Shown piece by piece: positions 11,401 to 22,198 of a stretch of 64,000 bases of DNA (position 1 is its first letter; the number at the start of each line of letters is the position of its first letter). This DNA comes from Proales similis (taxonomy: Eukaryota; Rotifera; Eurotatoria; Ploima; Proalidae): contig JAGVRJ010000001.1 of NCBI GenBank assembly GCA_019059635.1, positions 62,001 to 126,000 on the forward strand, given 5' to 3'. Both the position numbers and the translations under genes were made by a program. The notes below the pieces were generated by a model. The model made no database searches. It was not told the origin of the DNA and saw nothing but the letters and a program-made list of their open reading frames with translations.

Positions 11401-12917
11401 CAGTACTCTTGAAGCTATATGTTTGACCATTCGGAAGAAGTGTGCCTATTTTGTTTATTTCGTTCGGCAAATCAAACCATGCCATTTGCCAATTGTTCCC
11501 TTTGCTTGTGCAATATTGGCTTGCCTCCTCGTAGCTAAGGCCCGATCCTTGACACTTTTCAAGCTTTTTATCCGAGTAGTAAATAAACTGTTCCTTGATG
11601 TCATCTTTTAAGGTCTTTGAAAAAGTCGCTTGAGATTCGCACGCCTCAAATCCCGCATCACAGTAGAATTCTGAGTTTGGAAATAGTCCTTCAGTGTCTT
11701 TGAGAAAGCACCACTGTGTGAAATATTGATCAAAAACAACGAGAAAAGTAGGCCCTGATTGGCTGTTCAACGTTGTCCCAGCTGTTTTTCCAGAAGATTG
11801 AGTGCTTTCATACTCGGTAATTGAAATAGTAGTGGGATCAGTTGAATTTTGCCTATTTGTTGTCCCAGGTTCAAAATACTCAGTGGAATTGAAGCTTTGA
11901 TTGTTCGAATAAATTTGTTTTGAAATTTCGTAGTAAGACTTGTTGCAGAAAGCCGCTTCTACGAAAGGCTTGGGCGTATCCTTAACTAAAAAAATGACAA
12001 AATGAAAAGCCACACAAGTGCACATAAATCACGAGATCGCCTACCAAAGAAAGTGACTGATGAGGGGTAGGCAAGAAGCGTTGAGTTGTAGCTGCTCTCA
12101 TCTACTTGAAATATTTCGAGCAGACTGGTCAGATTTGTCATTTGATTTTTGCTGTTGCTACAAAACTCTTTTGCTTCTTCATAGTCTTTGTTTTTGCACA
12201 TATATCTGTTAAAAAGACTGAGGCCGGTTTTGTTGAACTTCTCAAATGACTGATCAAGGCAGATAGGATCTGAAATTAAGTTAAAAGTAATAAATCAATC
12301 AAGCGAAAAATCAGAGAGCAAAAGAGCTTTACGCCTTTTACAGATCCATGAAATTCGTGTTGAAGCACTAATTCCGTCTACACAATCTTGCGAGCTGTCG
12401 GAATTAAAGCCCAGGGCGTCATTGTTTTCATTCTTAGAACAAAGTAACCCCGAAGAGACCGGACTTGAAGTACTTTCCCAAATGAATCCATAATCTACAA
12501 GAGTGGCACTAAGGTGCGAAATAGCAGAAAAGAAAACAAGACCCACATCCTTTCTTAGCCCCGGTCCAGTAATGACCTTTATATCGACGCGATATCTGTT
12601 GTTTAATCCATTTGATCTCATTGATACCACGATCGATTTTTATTGGTCCCCAGCCGAAGCCTTTTGATTTACAGTGCTCAACATAGTGTGAATAGTTAAG
12701 TCGCATATGAGAGCAGGCGCCACTGTTCTTGTGAATCAAGTACTCGGTCAATTGGTAAGAATCATCTCGGTATAATGAATAAAGTTCGCAAGATCCAACG
12801 GTTTCACCTGTACAAATGGTTATGAGAAAAATATGGGGTTTGGCTGGTATGCATGTTTTTACCTCGAGAAACCTTCAGAAAAGGCAATATAAAAGCGATC
12901 AAAAGAAAAAAGATCAT
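8494..12917 (-). CDS. Large type I membrane protein with C-type-lectin-like and EGF domains
   Basis: Twelve exons: 12917-12863, 12807-12543, 12508-12333, 12269-12045, 11985-11407, 11348-11202, 11149-10940, 10879-10727, 10649-10200, 10137-9943, 9882-9739, 9677-8494; 1260 residues in one open frame. Signal peptide MIFFLLIAFILPFLKVSRG. The ectodomain has about six divergent C-type-lectin-like modules; four end in the typical W-I-C (WICKR, WICKR, WICKK, WICSK). Ser/Thr-rich linkers follow, then about three EGF repeats (C-x-CTEGYYGEKC, C-S-G-K-G-V-C), one membrane helix near 8620-8680 and a basic tail of K/R runs. It could be an adhesion or glycan-recognition receptor; ligand unknown. Calcium-site motifs (EPN, WND) are not evident, so sugar binding is doubtful. 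Its EGF-membrane module resembles the gene at 15913-17743. Confidence 0.85.
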
Positions 12918-13159
12918 GTTGAACAAAAATGAAACAAAAATGAATGATTTGGAAAATAACTAACGATTGATTTTATAATAATCATTCCAGCCAAAAGCAA
13001 TTTCCGCCATGGAACAAAACCAAGTATTAATCGATTTTCGACATTAAACGATAGAAAATTTGGCTACATGAGGTAAGAAAGATATTACTTAATAAAATGG
13101 CAGCGATGAATGTGTTGAAAAATATGAGAATATTATTAAAAACGAAAGCGACGTCATTG
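12918..13159. other. Intergenic spacer
   Basis: Head-to-head spacer between the lectin/EGF gene (-) and the duplicated promoter of MATE B (+). A/T-rich; nothing else recognised. Confidence 0.45.
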
Positions 13160-14584
13160 AAGAATGCGAAAAACCGGATCAAACAGTGAAATACGAAGAG
13201 CGAAAGCAAGTAAAGGAAACGCAGTGAAAATAACTAGAAAATGCAATGTTGCTAAGCCTAGACGAACTGTGCGGCCCAGTCAAACACTTGAACGGCGAAG
13301 AGCCAAACCAACTGATAAAAGAGCTTGATAATAGTCTACCTTTGCAAAACTCCTGACGAAAGCAACCAGACTGAGAAGGGCACGAGATGGGAAACTGATA
13401 GAAAAGCAGTGCACCTAACTGGCGCTTAAAGCAACCAGACAGTAAGCTGAAATGAGCGGCCAACAAACTTGGAAAATTGCGAACGTGAAGAGTGAGCTCG
13501 TCTATTTGCTTCGCACGTCGGCGCCCTTGGTAAGAAAATTGTGGGTGATTGTGACGAAAGAGTAAGAGGCTAAGGCGCAAATCAGTTCTTGCAGACGCTG
13601 AGTCAGATGATCCTGCCCCTTGTGAGCATCACATTCTGTGGCCGACTAGGTACCTCCGAGCTGGATGCGGCCTCACTGGCCAACACGGTGAGTGCGATAA
13701 CGACATGGCTTGGCCCACTCCTGGCATAACCCTCTCCTCAGTTGATCAATGTCTGCATGCTTTCGATAATGTTCGGACTCGGCTCAGCGGCTGACACTCT
13801 CTTTCCTCAGGTTCGTGAATCTTGATCGGGACATCTCGCCATCCAGACTCATTCTTCTCAGCTGTTCGGGGCGCGCAACCTTCGTGGACTGGGAGAGGTG
13901 CTGCAGCAAGCGCTGATGGTGTCGGTCTTCGGTGGATTGGTGTCAGCGCTTCTGCTTCTGAATGCGCGTTTCCTGCTCACCTTTCTTGTGCACGACAAGC
14001 ACATAGCCGAGTGAGTTCATGTCCTTTTGTGGCCACCTGGCTTGTAAGAGACTTTTTGGGGCTAGACTCACCGACCAGTATCTGGTCACATTTCTGCCCG
14101 CCATCGCAGTAACTCCATTCTCCGTCTCAAACTTCAAGCAGCCCTTTACTTGCGTTCAAGTCTTACAACGTGAACATGGTCATGCAAAAGTTTCTCCAGT
14201 CGCAGGTAAGTGTCTCGAGCTCGGCTCCGTGCCACGACTGCTTATTCAAGCACTTTCTCTGCTCGTCGACAAAACCAGCACATCATCTACCCGGTGATGC
14301 TGATGAACATGGGCTCGGTGGTTGTCAATGCCATATTGCACTACATCCTTTTGTTCCAACTTGGCCTGGGAGTGAGGTGAGTATGGGCGGACGAGCGAGC
14401 TTTCAATTTTATTGCGATTCACGGAAGAGGGGCGGCTCTATCGGTGGTGATATCCTCGTTCGCTCTTTCGGCCGTGATGTACGGCTTCATTCGAGTGAAA
14501 GGCCTGCTCGATGGAATCTGGAATGGCTGGTCGCGTGAGTCCCTGTTCGGATGGAAGCCGTATCTTAGACTTGCTGTTCCGGGC
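13160..14584 (+). repeat. Duplicated tract, copy 2 (5' half of MATE B)
   Basis: Partner of 5575-7010. Promoter, exons 1-7, most of exon 8 and intervening introns match with scattered substitutions. Sequence outside the tract, including the rest of the same gene, is clearly diverged. Confidence 0.9.
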
Positions 14585-15808
14585 GTATTCTACGTCCTCA
14601 TTGGCTGGTCCAATTTCGAAATAGGAACTTTGGCTTCTGGTTCGTTACACATAGTTTTTTATGAGATTCTTTGCGTTTTTATTTTTCCAAAGCTGTTCTA
14701 GATGCAACTCAGATTGGGATCGTTGCAATTGCACAACAAGTTTTATTTCTGGTTTTCATGGTTATAATTTTCTTTTTCTTTCATTTTGTTCACCGCTTAA
14801 TTTGATTGATCAATAGGTTCCATTTTCAATTGGTATCGTTATTTCCTTTTCTTCTTTTTTCTTTATTCAATGAATTTTTAAGGAATTGCAACCAATATCA
14901 GAATTGGTCACCTTTTGGGTCAGTGTGATATTGATCAGGCCAAATTTATCGTTCCTGTGGCAATCTTTCTCGCAGGTTTTATTCCTTGCTCCTTTTCCCG
15001 TTTTAATTCTCTTATTAGTCTTTTAAGCCCTTTTTTCCGTTGTTATTGGTACTCTTATATTCTTTTTCTCGAATCTTATTCCACTCGTATTTTCCAACGA
15101 CAGGTAAAACCCATATACTCTTATTTCTGAATGGATATGGTCAATTAAATCTTAAGTGCTGTTATAATTGGCGCCGAACCAGTCTTAAAGGTTGTAGCTC
15201 TGCTTCATATTATTGACGGAATCCAGGTGTTTTTTCATTTTCATCTGTTTGAATTCCTTAAACTACATTCAAAGATTAGATTTCATTCGGCTCAATATTG
15301 CGTGCGGTTGGAGGACAATCTTATGGATTGCTCTTTATTATAATTGGGTTTTACGTGTTTGGCGATCCAATCGGTCTTTATCTTCTGTTAGGAACTCACC
15401 TCAAGAGTATGGGATTTTTTATTGGAATAATAGTTGGCTCGTCTGTAAACGTGATCTTGGTGGCCGTGTATGTCTTTAAACTCAATTGGGAAAGCAAAGT
15501 TCAAGTAATATATGCAAAAATCTTTGCACCAACAGAGCAGACTTATTTGCGAAATCCTCTTTCTCTCTTGACAGAAGCAAAACTCAGCGATGGATAGTAC
15601 CGGATCAACTAGCATGGATAACAAGGCATTCGACCTGTCAATGGCCGATTTGTCAGAAGCCAAGTCAGATAGGGAACAAAGTGAAGCAAACTCATCTCCA
15701 AACAGGACGAAAGGAATGAAAATTAAAGTTTCGTTTTTTGCATTTCTCTTGGTAGCCACAATTTTTTCAATTTTGGCAAGATACATCTGGCCATATCGTA
15801 TGAATTGA
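13452..15808 (+). CDS. MATE-family multidrug/organic cation extruder, paralogue B
   Basis: Fifteen exons in the same order as paralogue A: 13452-13529, 13586-13687, 13742-13810, 13862-14010, 14066-14108, 14161-14205, 14279-14376, 14428-14639, 14702-14760, 14817-14832, 14883-14975, 15028-15103, 15157-15226, 15280-15504, 15575-15808; 522 residues. N-terminal half virtually identical to A (FCGRLGTSELDAASLANT, NVNMVMQKFLQSQ). The C-terminal half keeps family motifs (GIATNIRIGHLLG, LRAVGGQSYG, PIGLYLLLGT) but is only moderately similar. The cytosolic linker before the last helix is shorter. All intron positions and phases are shared with A, so the genes are tandem duplicates with later homogenisation of the first half. 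Convergent with the EGF gene 104 bp downstream. Confidence 0.92.
14817..14832 (+). other. 16 bp microexon in MATE B
   Basis: Encodes V-P-F-S-I and the first base of a glycine between an atag acceptor and a gtatcg donor. Same length and phase as the microexon of MATE A despite sequence change. Confidence 0.85.
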
Positions 15809-15912
15809 GACTTGAGATTCTAAAAAACGAAATTAATTTCTCAAAAAACACTTTATTGGCTTGAGTTGTAAGAGACAATCGGGAGAATGCTTGAAATAAA
15901 AGGAAAATAGCT

Positions 15913-17743
15913 TTATTCGGGAATAGGGGGCAATCTTGTGACAGGGACGGGGGTCTGGTTTAGAGTCTGAGGCAATATTTTTGGCTGTTTAACTCGCTTA
16001 TTTTTTGGCTTCAGCGGTCTTTCGGTCTTTTTTCTCCATCTTTTCAAGTCATTCTTGTTGACTTTGATTTTGATCCATATGCGTGAAACGTCAAGCAGAA
16101 TAAAGAATAAATAGAACAACACAAGAATGATGATGGCGATAACGACCGAGACTTTGACTAAAGAATCAATGAGCACTTGGTTCTGATTCTTAAGTTCGCA
16201 ATTGGCTCCTTCATAGTTTAGGACACATTGACAATGAACTCTACCGTCCACTTCCTTGCATACTCCTTTCCCAGAGCAAGTTACGTTCGCACATAAATTT
16301 CGTTTATATTGGCAATTGGACCCATAGAATGGTTCCACACAAACGCATTGGAACAAGTTGATTGGGACTGTTTGGCCACTGAAGGTGCTTAAATTGGTTC
16401 TATTCTCAATGCAAAGGCCGCCATTCAGACACGGGTATCCAGAACAAGCATCCAGTTCTAGATCGCAATATGAACCCGATTTGTTTTCTTCGCAAACACA
16501 AAAAAATGCGTTGAGAGAGGAGTCGAATGTGCAAACACCATTATTGGAACAGTTTAGTAGGCAAGCATTAAGATCGAGTTCAGCGTTCTCTAACAAGAGT
16601 ACCAATTGTGACAAAGACATGGAGAAAAGATCCACTCTGGCCAAGTTGAAAGCCATATTTGATGTTGTTTTCGTTTCTGCTGGTAAAGTTGAGAGCAATG
16701 AGTCTGTATGGCCGTCTATAATAAAACAAATCCCCGAGTCAGATCCCAGTTGGACTGTATAATTGGCCACATATCGAAACGATTGACTCACTATTGTGTT
16801 GAAAAAGAACAGCGAGATGCTGAGTTTAACTGGATCACAACTAGAGAAAGAAGTAATTGGAACTGAAATGACAGGATATGGGTGAATTTGATACGAATTT
16901 GATCTGAAAAAGCGCACTTGGAACTGAAAAGATGGCATGGGCGATTTGCAATCGTATGTACCGAACGGTATTGAAACACGAAGTCCACAAATAAAGTCTC
17001 TCAATTCAACTTGATCGTCTCGTACAATGCCAAGTGAGCGGTCAAAAGTAACGAACGGAACGTCACCAGCCAGACAGTTGAGGTTTTGAGAAAGTGGCAA
17101 AATGCTAGCTCCAATCGGAACGGATATTGTATAAAAAGACCCGGAATTGCTCAATCCCAAAGTTTGACTAGTTGCCAGTTGGCTACACTTGGGTTGTCCG
17201 GGTCGATTGCAGTTTGTGAAGCTAACAATCTGCATAAAAAATGGTTAGGAATCGCCTTATTTCAAAGTGGCTAAATGATTCTCACGCCATAAAACAGTGT
17301 CATAGCTGAAGTGGTGAAGATTTCCAGTGTGTCAAAAACTCCATCTTCGAGAGCTTCACTGCTGAATATCAAAGCATCGATGTAATTTGCCGATGTATAG
17401 TTTACACTTAGGTCATTTTGGAAAACTTGAAGAGTATTTTATTTTATTTCCACTGGGTCAGAATTCATATGAAACAGCTTCTTACCGCTTGTAAGACTCG
17501 AAGAAATGGGGCTAGCAGTGTTGCTCTGTTCAATTAAGATGGAATCGATTTGCACATTCGGTATCGTAAGATTGCACAGCAGCGGCTCGCTCGTAGGCAC
17601 AGCAGTTGGACAAGAGACTTATTAATCATCTTATTAGAAGTTTATTTTATGAACAAAAACCGGTCGCGCTTACTCTCGGCTCTGGTGTTCTGGTACAATG
17701 TGACGACGGCGAGCATTATTGCAACTAGTCTGTGTACTGACAT
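15913..17743 (-). CDS. EGF-repeat type I membrane protein
   Basis: Four exons: 17743-17674, 17617-17486, 17425-17286, 17229-15913; 552 residues. Signal peptide (MSVHRLVAIMLAVVTLYQ), then about 270 residues of unassigned, probably beta-rich ectodomain with several N-glycosylation sequons. Three EGF modules follow (CLLNCSNNGVC..., CSGYPCLNGGLC, CANVTCSGKGVC), then one membrane helix (VVIAIIILVLFYLFFILL) and a very basic, proline-containing tail. The EGF-helix-basic-tail block matches that of the lectin/EGF gene at 8494-12917, and both lie convergent to a MATE gene, so the pair probably arose with the MATE duplication. No lectin-like WIC modules are seen here. A cell-surface adhesion or signalling role is inference. 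Confidence 0.85.
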
Positions 17744-18154
17744 TCTTTCGCTTTAGGGAAAATGAAACTGCTTATCATACTAGAAATTAAGAGAAACTGG
17801 TCGGGTCTTGAAAGTTACTCAGGTTTAAAAAGGGTTTTGTTTTTCGACTGGTGGAACAGCCGATGCCGCAGGCTCACACAAAGCTGCTATTTGTTTGTAT
17901 TGGTTAAGGTAGGAAAAGCTTCAAGTAATGTTCGGCTGAGGAATATGGCTTCGGGGCAAAGTAGTCAACTAGAGAACTTGATCTGAGCAATCGAAAAGAG
18001 CAGAGGCGGTTGAACTGTACTAAATTAAATAAAAATGAAATCGATCGTGAGAACTGAACACCACGTAATTAACCATAAAATCACTAATTTTAATGTAGAA
18101 CCAGACAGATTTAACTTTGAACGAGCTAAAAGTTTAGTTATTTTATTTATTTAT
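17744..18154. other. Intergenic, no gene seen
   Basis: Upstream flank of the EGF gene and 3' flank of the sirtuin gene, both minus. A/T-rich, with a minus-strand AATAAA-type motif near 18140-18152 just past the sirtuin stop. Confidence 0.45.
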
Positions 18155-19622
18155 TCAGCGTTTGATGGTCGGTCGCGATGAAACGCCAGTTTTTGGTCGA
18201 GATGCGGAAATTCGAAGTTTGGCTAATCGAGTGCTCAGAGCCGATGTTTTGTTTGCCTCCTTTGTTTGCTCTTGGTCTGAATCACTGCTTGACGAATCAC
18301 TGTTTGTTTCATCTTGGCTTGAGCTATCGCTCGAGTCGGGTTGTTCAAATCTGTTTCGGCCGTTTTTTTGCTTATTTGCTGTCCTGGGCGGCTTTCGAAT
18401 CGAATGATCGCCGCCATTTCGCGCTCTGAGATAGAGTAAACGTGATGTTGAAGGTCGATTGCGAGAATTGCTTAGGCTCGTATTAGAGCGAGGAATTTTT
18501 AGAAAATAGTCCTCCTCCAAGATCTGAGCTTCTCTATGATTCTTTTTTTTTAAATAAGAAAAGAGCTTTATTCTGTGGGGCTTAGCAAAAGGATATTACC
18601 AAAGATTGTAGCGAATCAGCAATCAGCTGTTCAAATTCAAGACTCCATCCAAGTTTGCTAACCAGAGAATTGATGTTTTCGGCCAAGTCGCCGAGCATTT
18701 CAACATCACGCGATCTCTTAGAAGACTTGAAAGGCCCAACAGACTCGCGGTTGATGAGCACTCGCGGAACGTTCCATCTAGCTTCGTTGACAATGCTTGC
18801 GAACGGCTCGACTTCAAGAGACGTGCCCATCACAAATACTAAATCTGCGCTGAGCATGTCAACAGAATGGAGTTTGTAAAATGTTGGCTCGAGGTCCTCG
18901 CCGTAGAAAACTATGTTCTTTTTCATCGATTCAGTGTCTGTTGGTGTTGTTTTTCCCTAAGATTGTCTTAATTACCGGTTTGATTACGCGTCTACATGAA
19001 GATCGGCGGCAAAGAGGTATTCGATCCTCGAGGAGCTCGCTCTAATAGTTTTTCATGGTTTAAGTAAAAATAATCGAATTGAGAGGAGAAAGCTCACTTT
19101 GACAAAAGAGCCCGAATAGAGTGCCGTGCAGCCAATGCATCGGGCGGATCTGAAAGAGCCATGGGCCTCGATTAACTTTGAACGATCGATTCCGGCTAAG
19201 CTTTCGAGGCCGTCTATATTTTGAGTGTAGAGGCGATGAAGCAGACGCTTTTCCTGCAGCATTCTTATGAAAAAGTGAGTTCGATTGGGTTTGAATTTCT
19301 TGGCGTCTGGTAAAAGATCTTTGGCTAGTTTGAAAAACGGCGCCGGATCACGCTCGAAAAAGTCACGTTCGAACAGAGCCTCTGCATATGGTAGCGAAAC
19401 GTCAAAGTTGTGCAATCGTTTGTAAAGACCGCTTGAGCTTGAACGGAAATCGGGAATTCCGGAGTCTGTCGACGTTCCTGCGCCGGTTAATACCACAATA
19501 CGTTTGTATTTTCCATTCTTTATCTCATCAACGAGAGCGTCAAGGTTGAAAGCGCGACTGCGAACGCGTGGGCCACTACTTGCCACCCTGATGGCTGTCG
19601 TATTGCGTCCTATCCCGTTCAT
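18155..19622 (-). CDS. Class I sirtuin deacylase (SIRT2/SIRT3-like)
   Basis: Four exons: 19622-19098, 19041-18976, 18917-18600, 18523-18155; 425 residues. NAD-dependent protein-lysine deacylase fold: GAGTSTDSGIPDFRS binds NAD, YTQNID and the catalytic His in EAHGSF follow, then a zinc site of CIGC and a second pair C-x4-C (LCRRSSC), KPNIVFYGE, and GTSLEVEPFA/INRE for the Rossmann end. The N-terminus is rich in R, S and T with no early acidic residues, which would suit a mitochondrial presequence, so SIRT3 type is possible. The last exon adds about 120 residues of Ser/Asp/Glu-rich low complexity ending in a basic stretch. That tail is not part of the catalytic fold and resembles nuclear or regulatory tails, which conflicts with a purely mitochondrial location. 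Confidence 0.92.
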
Positions 19623-20737
19623 CTGGGCTACTTGGCTCTTTTCTTGCTGATTAGAAGCCAGTCACTCAGTTCAATTCAGCATAAGCTTGCGTCTGTCACC
19701 ATAACAACTTAGTTCGACTTAATAATTTAGGAGCTGACGTCAGAGGATGATAGAATTATTTTTTCGTGCCAGGTTCATCAGGTTTAAAATAAGGCTCGCA
19801 TGAATAAAAAAAGCCCAAAAATCGTCTCGTAGGGATAATTCTTCTTCTTTATTTTACTCGAACCACAGTCAGGGAATTGTATTGTATTGTATTGAGTTAA
19901 ATCAACACACTGGATCTACGCTTTTTCTAACATGCAACAACACAGGCTAATTCGGCTGGAGCTGACCCATCAGTTCAATAAGAGGCAGTCAAAAGTTGAG
20001 AAGGTTCTTGAAAATAGAATGCAGATTATTGGCCGACAAGTGTCGATGTTTTAAAAGGTTTCGACAAGAGGGCAGGAACTTGTTTGATATTTAAGGGCAA
20101 TTAAAGAAGCCGATATTGATGAGAAGCCATTTTGTTGAAAATTCGAAAGTGAAGTAGAGTTGGCAAGAATGTGCTCGAGGATAAGTGAGCTTGTCGGGTC
20201 GAGTTGCGACTAGACACGAGCAGATGGTGGGAAAGGCCAAGCGCGGTGTATCGTGTCAAGTGACGCTTAAGGACCAGTAAAGACGGCCGTTTCGACCGCC
20301 GCTGTTTGCGTTATGTGTATGTTTTAAGGATAAGGCATGTTGACTCTAATTAGATGGCGTACGGTTTCACCTGGCCGCTCAATACAGTCCTCCTCTAATT
20401 AAGTGCGTTTCTCTATTTTATTTGCTCGCGGATTGTTTCGCTCGCTTGTCATTGTTGAGTTTGTTGCTGATGCTGGCGCCGCTCAAAACCTATCGGACTT
20501 GTGGTCAGCGTTTAATGAGTTAGTCGTGCGCTAGTACATGCATACAGGTAAGCCGCGGCGGCTATCTCATGATCATAATGATCCAAGCGCGACCTGGCCT
20601 CAATGGGGACAAATGCATGAGACCGTATTTCGTTCGTTTTATAGCGCCGCCATCTATTCGCGTTTCTTTAGAGAGCCCATAAACGCTATGCCTTCTGATC
20701 AGTTTATTGCCTTCGACAAGTGAATCCAACAGTCAAC
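19623..20737. other. Long intergenic region between divergent genes
   Basis: Divergent promoter region of the sirtuin (-) and tetraspanin (+). Holds a short pentamer repeat of ATTGT at 19876-19894. A 61-codon frame at 20538-20723 lies directly upstream of the tetraspanin start and is more likely 5' UTR than a gene. Confidence 0.45.
19876..19894. repeat. ATTGT pentamer microsatellite
   Basis: Three full ATTGT units and a partial fourth, in intergenic sequence. Confidence 0.8.
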
Positions 20738-21865
20738 ATGATTTCCAATACCACAGGACGCATGGCGTTCAACCGCGCCAACTACACCTCCAGCATGATC
20801 ACAATCATCGCATTTGTAAGTGGCTATTTGAACCTAATCGAGCCGCTCTTGTCATCACGAAACGACTGAGTTAGCTCACAAGCCTTGGAATGTTGATCGC
20901 TTTGGCCGTTATAATGACCACTAATCAGCAGTTTATCGCGTTCAACGAGTTTGCATCGACCGGCAAATATCCGGCCGTGCTGTTCTATGTCACCCTTGGG
21001 CTAATAGTGGTCTACTTTTGCATATGCATGATATCATCGGTGGCAGCCTGGGCCACCTATGATCTACTCAACAAATGGAACGCCAATATCCGATGGATTT
21101 TTAAGTTGGTAGGTCTTAAAAGGGATTTGCTATAGAAAAGACGGATGAAAACCGATGCATTTGAAAATAGTTTGTAATATCATTGGTCGTGCTCGGAGCG
21201 ATTCAATGCAGCGCAGGAGTACTGACTCTTGTATATACCAAGACGATGAAAGAGCCGTTGAGAGAGTACATGGCCGACAATCTCCGCTCCAACTACACGG
21301 GCGGCTATGGTCTTGGCTATTTAGAGAATCAATTCGACCGCTCTGTTGACTGGGTCCAGATTAATGTAATTTAACCCAATCAAGCCCAAACGAGTATTCA
21401 AATATTAACACTTTAAAATTTCAGTATCAGTGTTGTGGTGTAATTTCTTACGAGGATTACCGCAACGGATTCTTTTACAATTCGTTTAACAAGTACACAA
21501 TCGTCAGCGTGGTGCCAGACTCTTGCTGCATTCATCGGGACCAGACGCGCCCTAGCACTTGTCAAATGAAATCAGTGAACATCTATCGCAAGGGCTGCTA
21601 CGATATTCTCATGTGGTGGATGGAATGCTTCGGCTGCGTGATAGGCGCCCTGGCAATCGTATTTGGTTTCATTCACTGTGTTTGCGCGTTCGCTTTTGGA
21701 ACGCTTTATTCTCAAATTAAAGTTTTGAAAGTAGAACAGCGCAAGAAGCAGTTCCGCCTGCACAACCCTTACAAGCAAAACGAGCTAAAGACTAGACAGT
21801 CCATAGACGCCGACGAAACTCGTACCATAGACGAAACGTTTTCTTATGTCGAGTCTAGAACCTGA
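20738..21865 (+). CDS. Tetraspanin
   Basis: Four exons: 20738-20815, 20875-21108, 21171-21365, 21425-21865; 315 residues. Four membrane segments: one spanning the first intron (MITIIAF/LTSLGMLIALAVIM), one near 20965-21050, one at the start of exon 3 and one near 21625-21700. The large extracellular loop has the tetraspanin cysteine signature: YQCCGV, then DSCC and a final KGCYD. Tetraspanins organise membrane microdomains with integrins and other partners. The C-terminal cytosolic tail is unusually long (about 55 residues) and alternates basic and acidic runs, ending SYVESRT. The orthology group cannot be set from this alone. Confidence 0.92.
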
Positions 21866-22198
21866 TCCATGTACTCGACAGCTCGATTCAAAGCATTATA
21901 ATCTTTTTTTGTTTGAAAATTTTTATCTTCTAAAGCAATCATCAGCCGTAGAGAAGCCCATTTTGCCATTCAAAATTTGCTATTCATGAGCAACAGCGAT
22001 TTCTGTTTCATGTTCTATTCTTAAATGGCGCATTTCCATAAATTATTAATCAAAACAAAATCCGAGTTGAAGCAATCAATTTCAGTAGAAGGGGACATGC
22101 TTTAGAGTTGAAGCGAAGATGAAAAATAGCATGGGAGGTTGAATTTATTAAAAGCGGTTGGATTGAGCGGTAAAAATGAATTTAAATAACTCTGGTGT
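21866..22198. other. Convergent 3' spacer
   Basis: Tail-to-tail spacer between the tetraspanin (+) and galactosyltransferase (-) genes. Nothing but A/T-rich 3' flank is seen. Confidence 0.45.

Noticed and set aside
20538-20723. 61-codon open frame before the tetraspanin
   Set aside because: No coding signature; position suits a 5' UTR.
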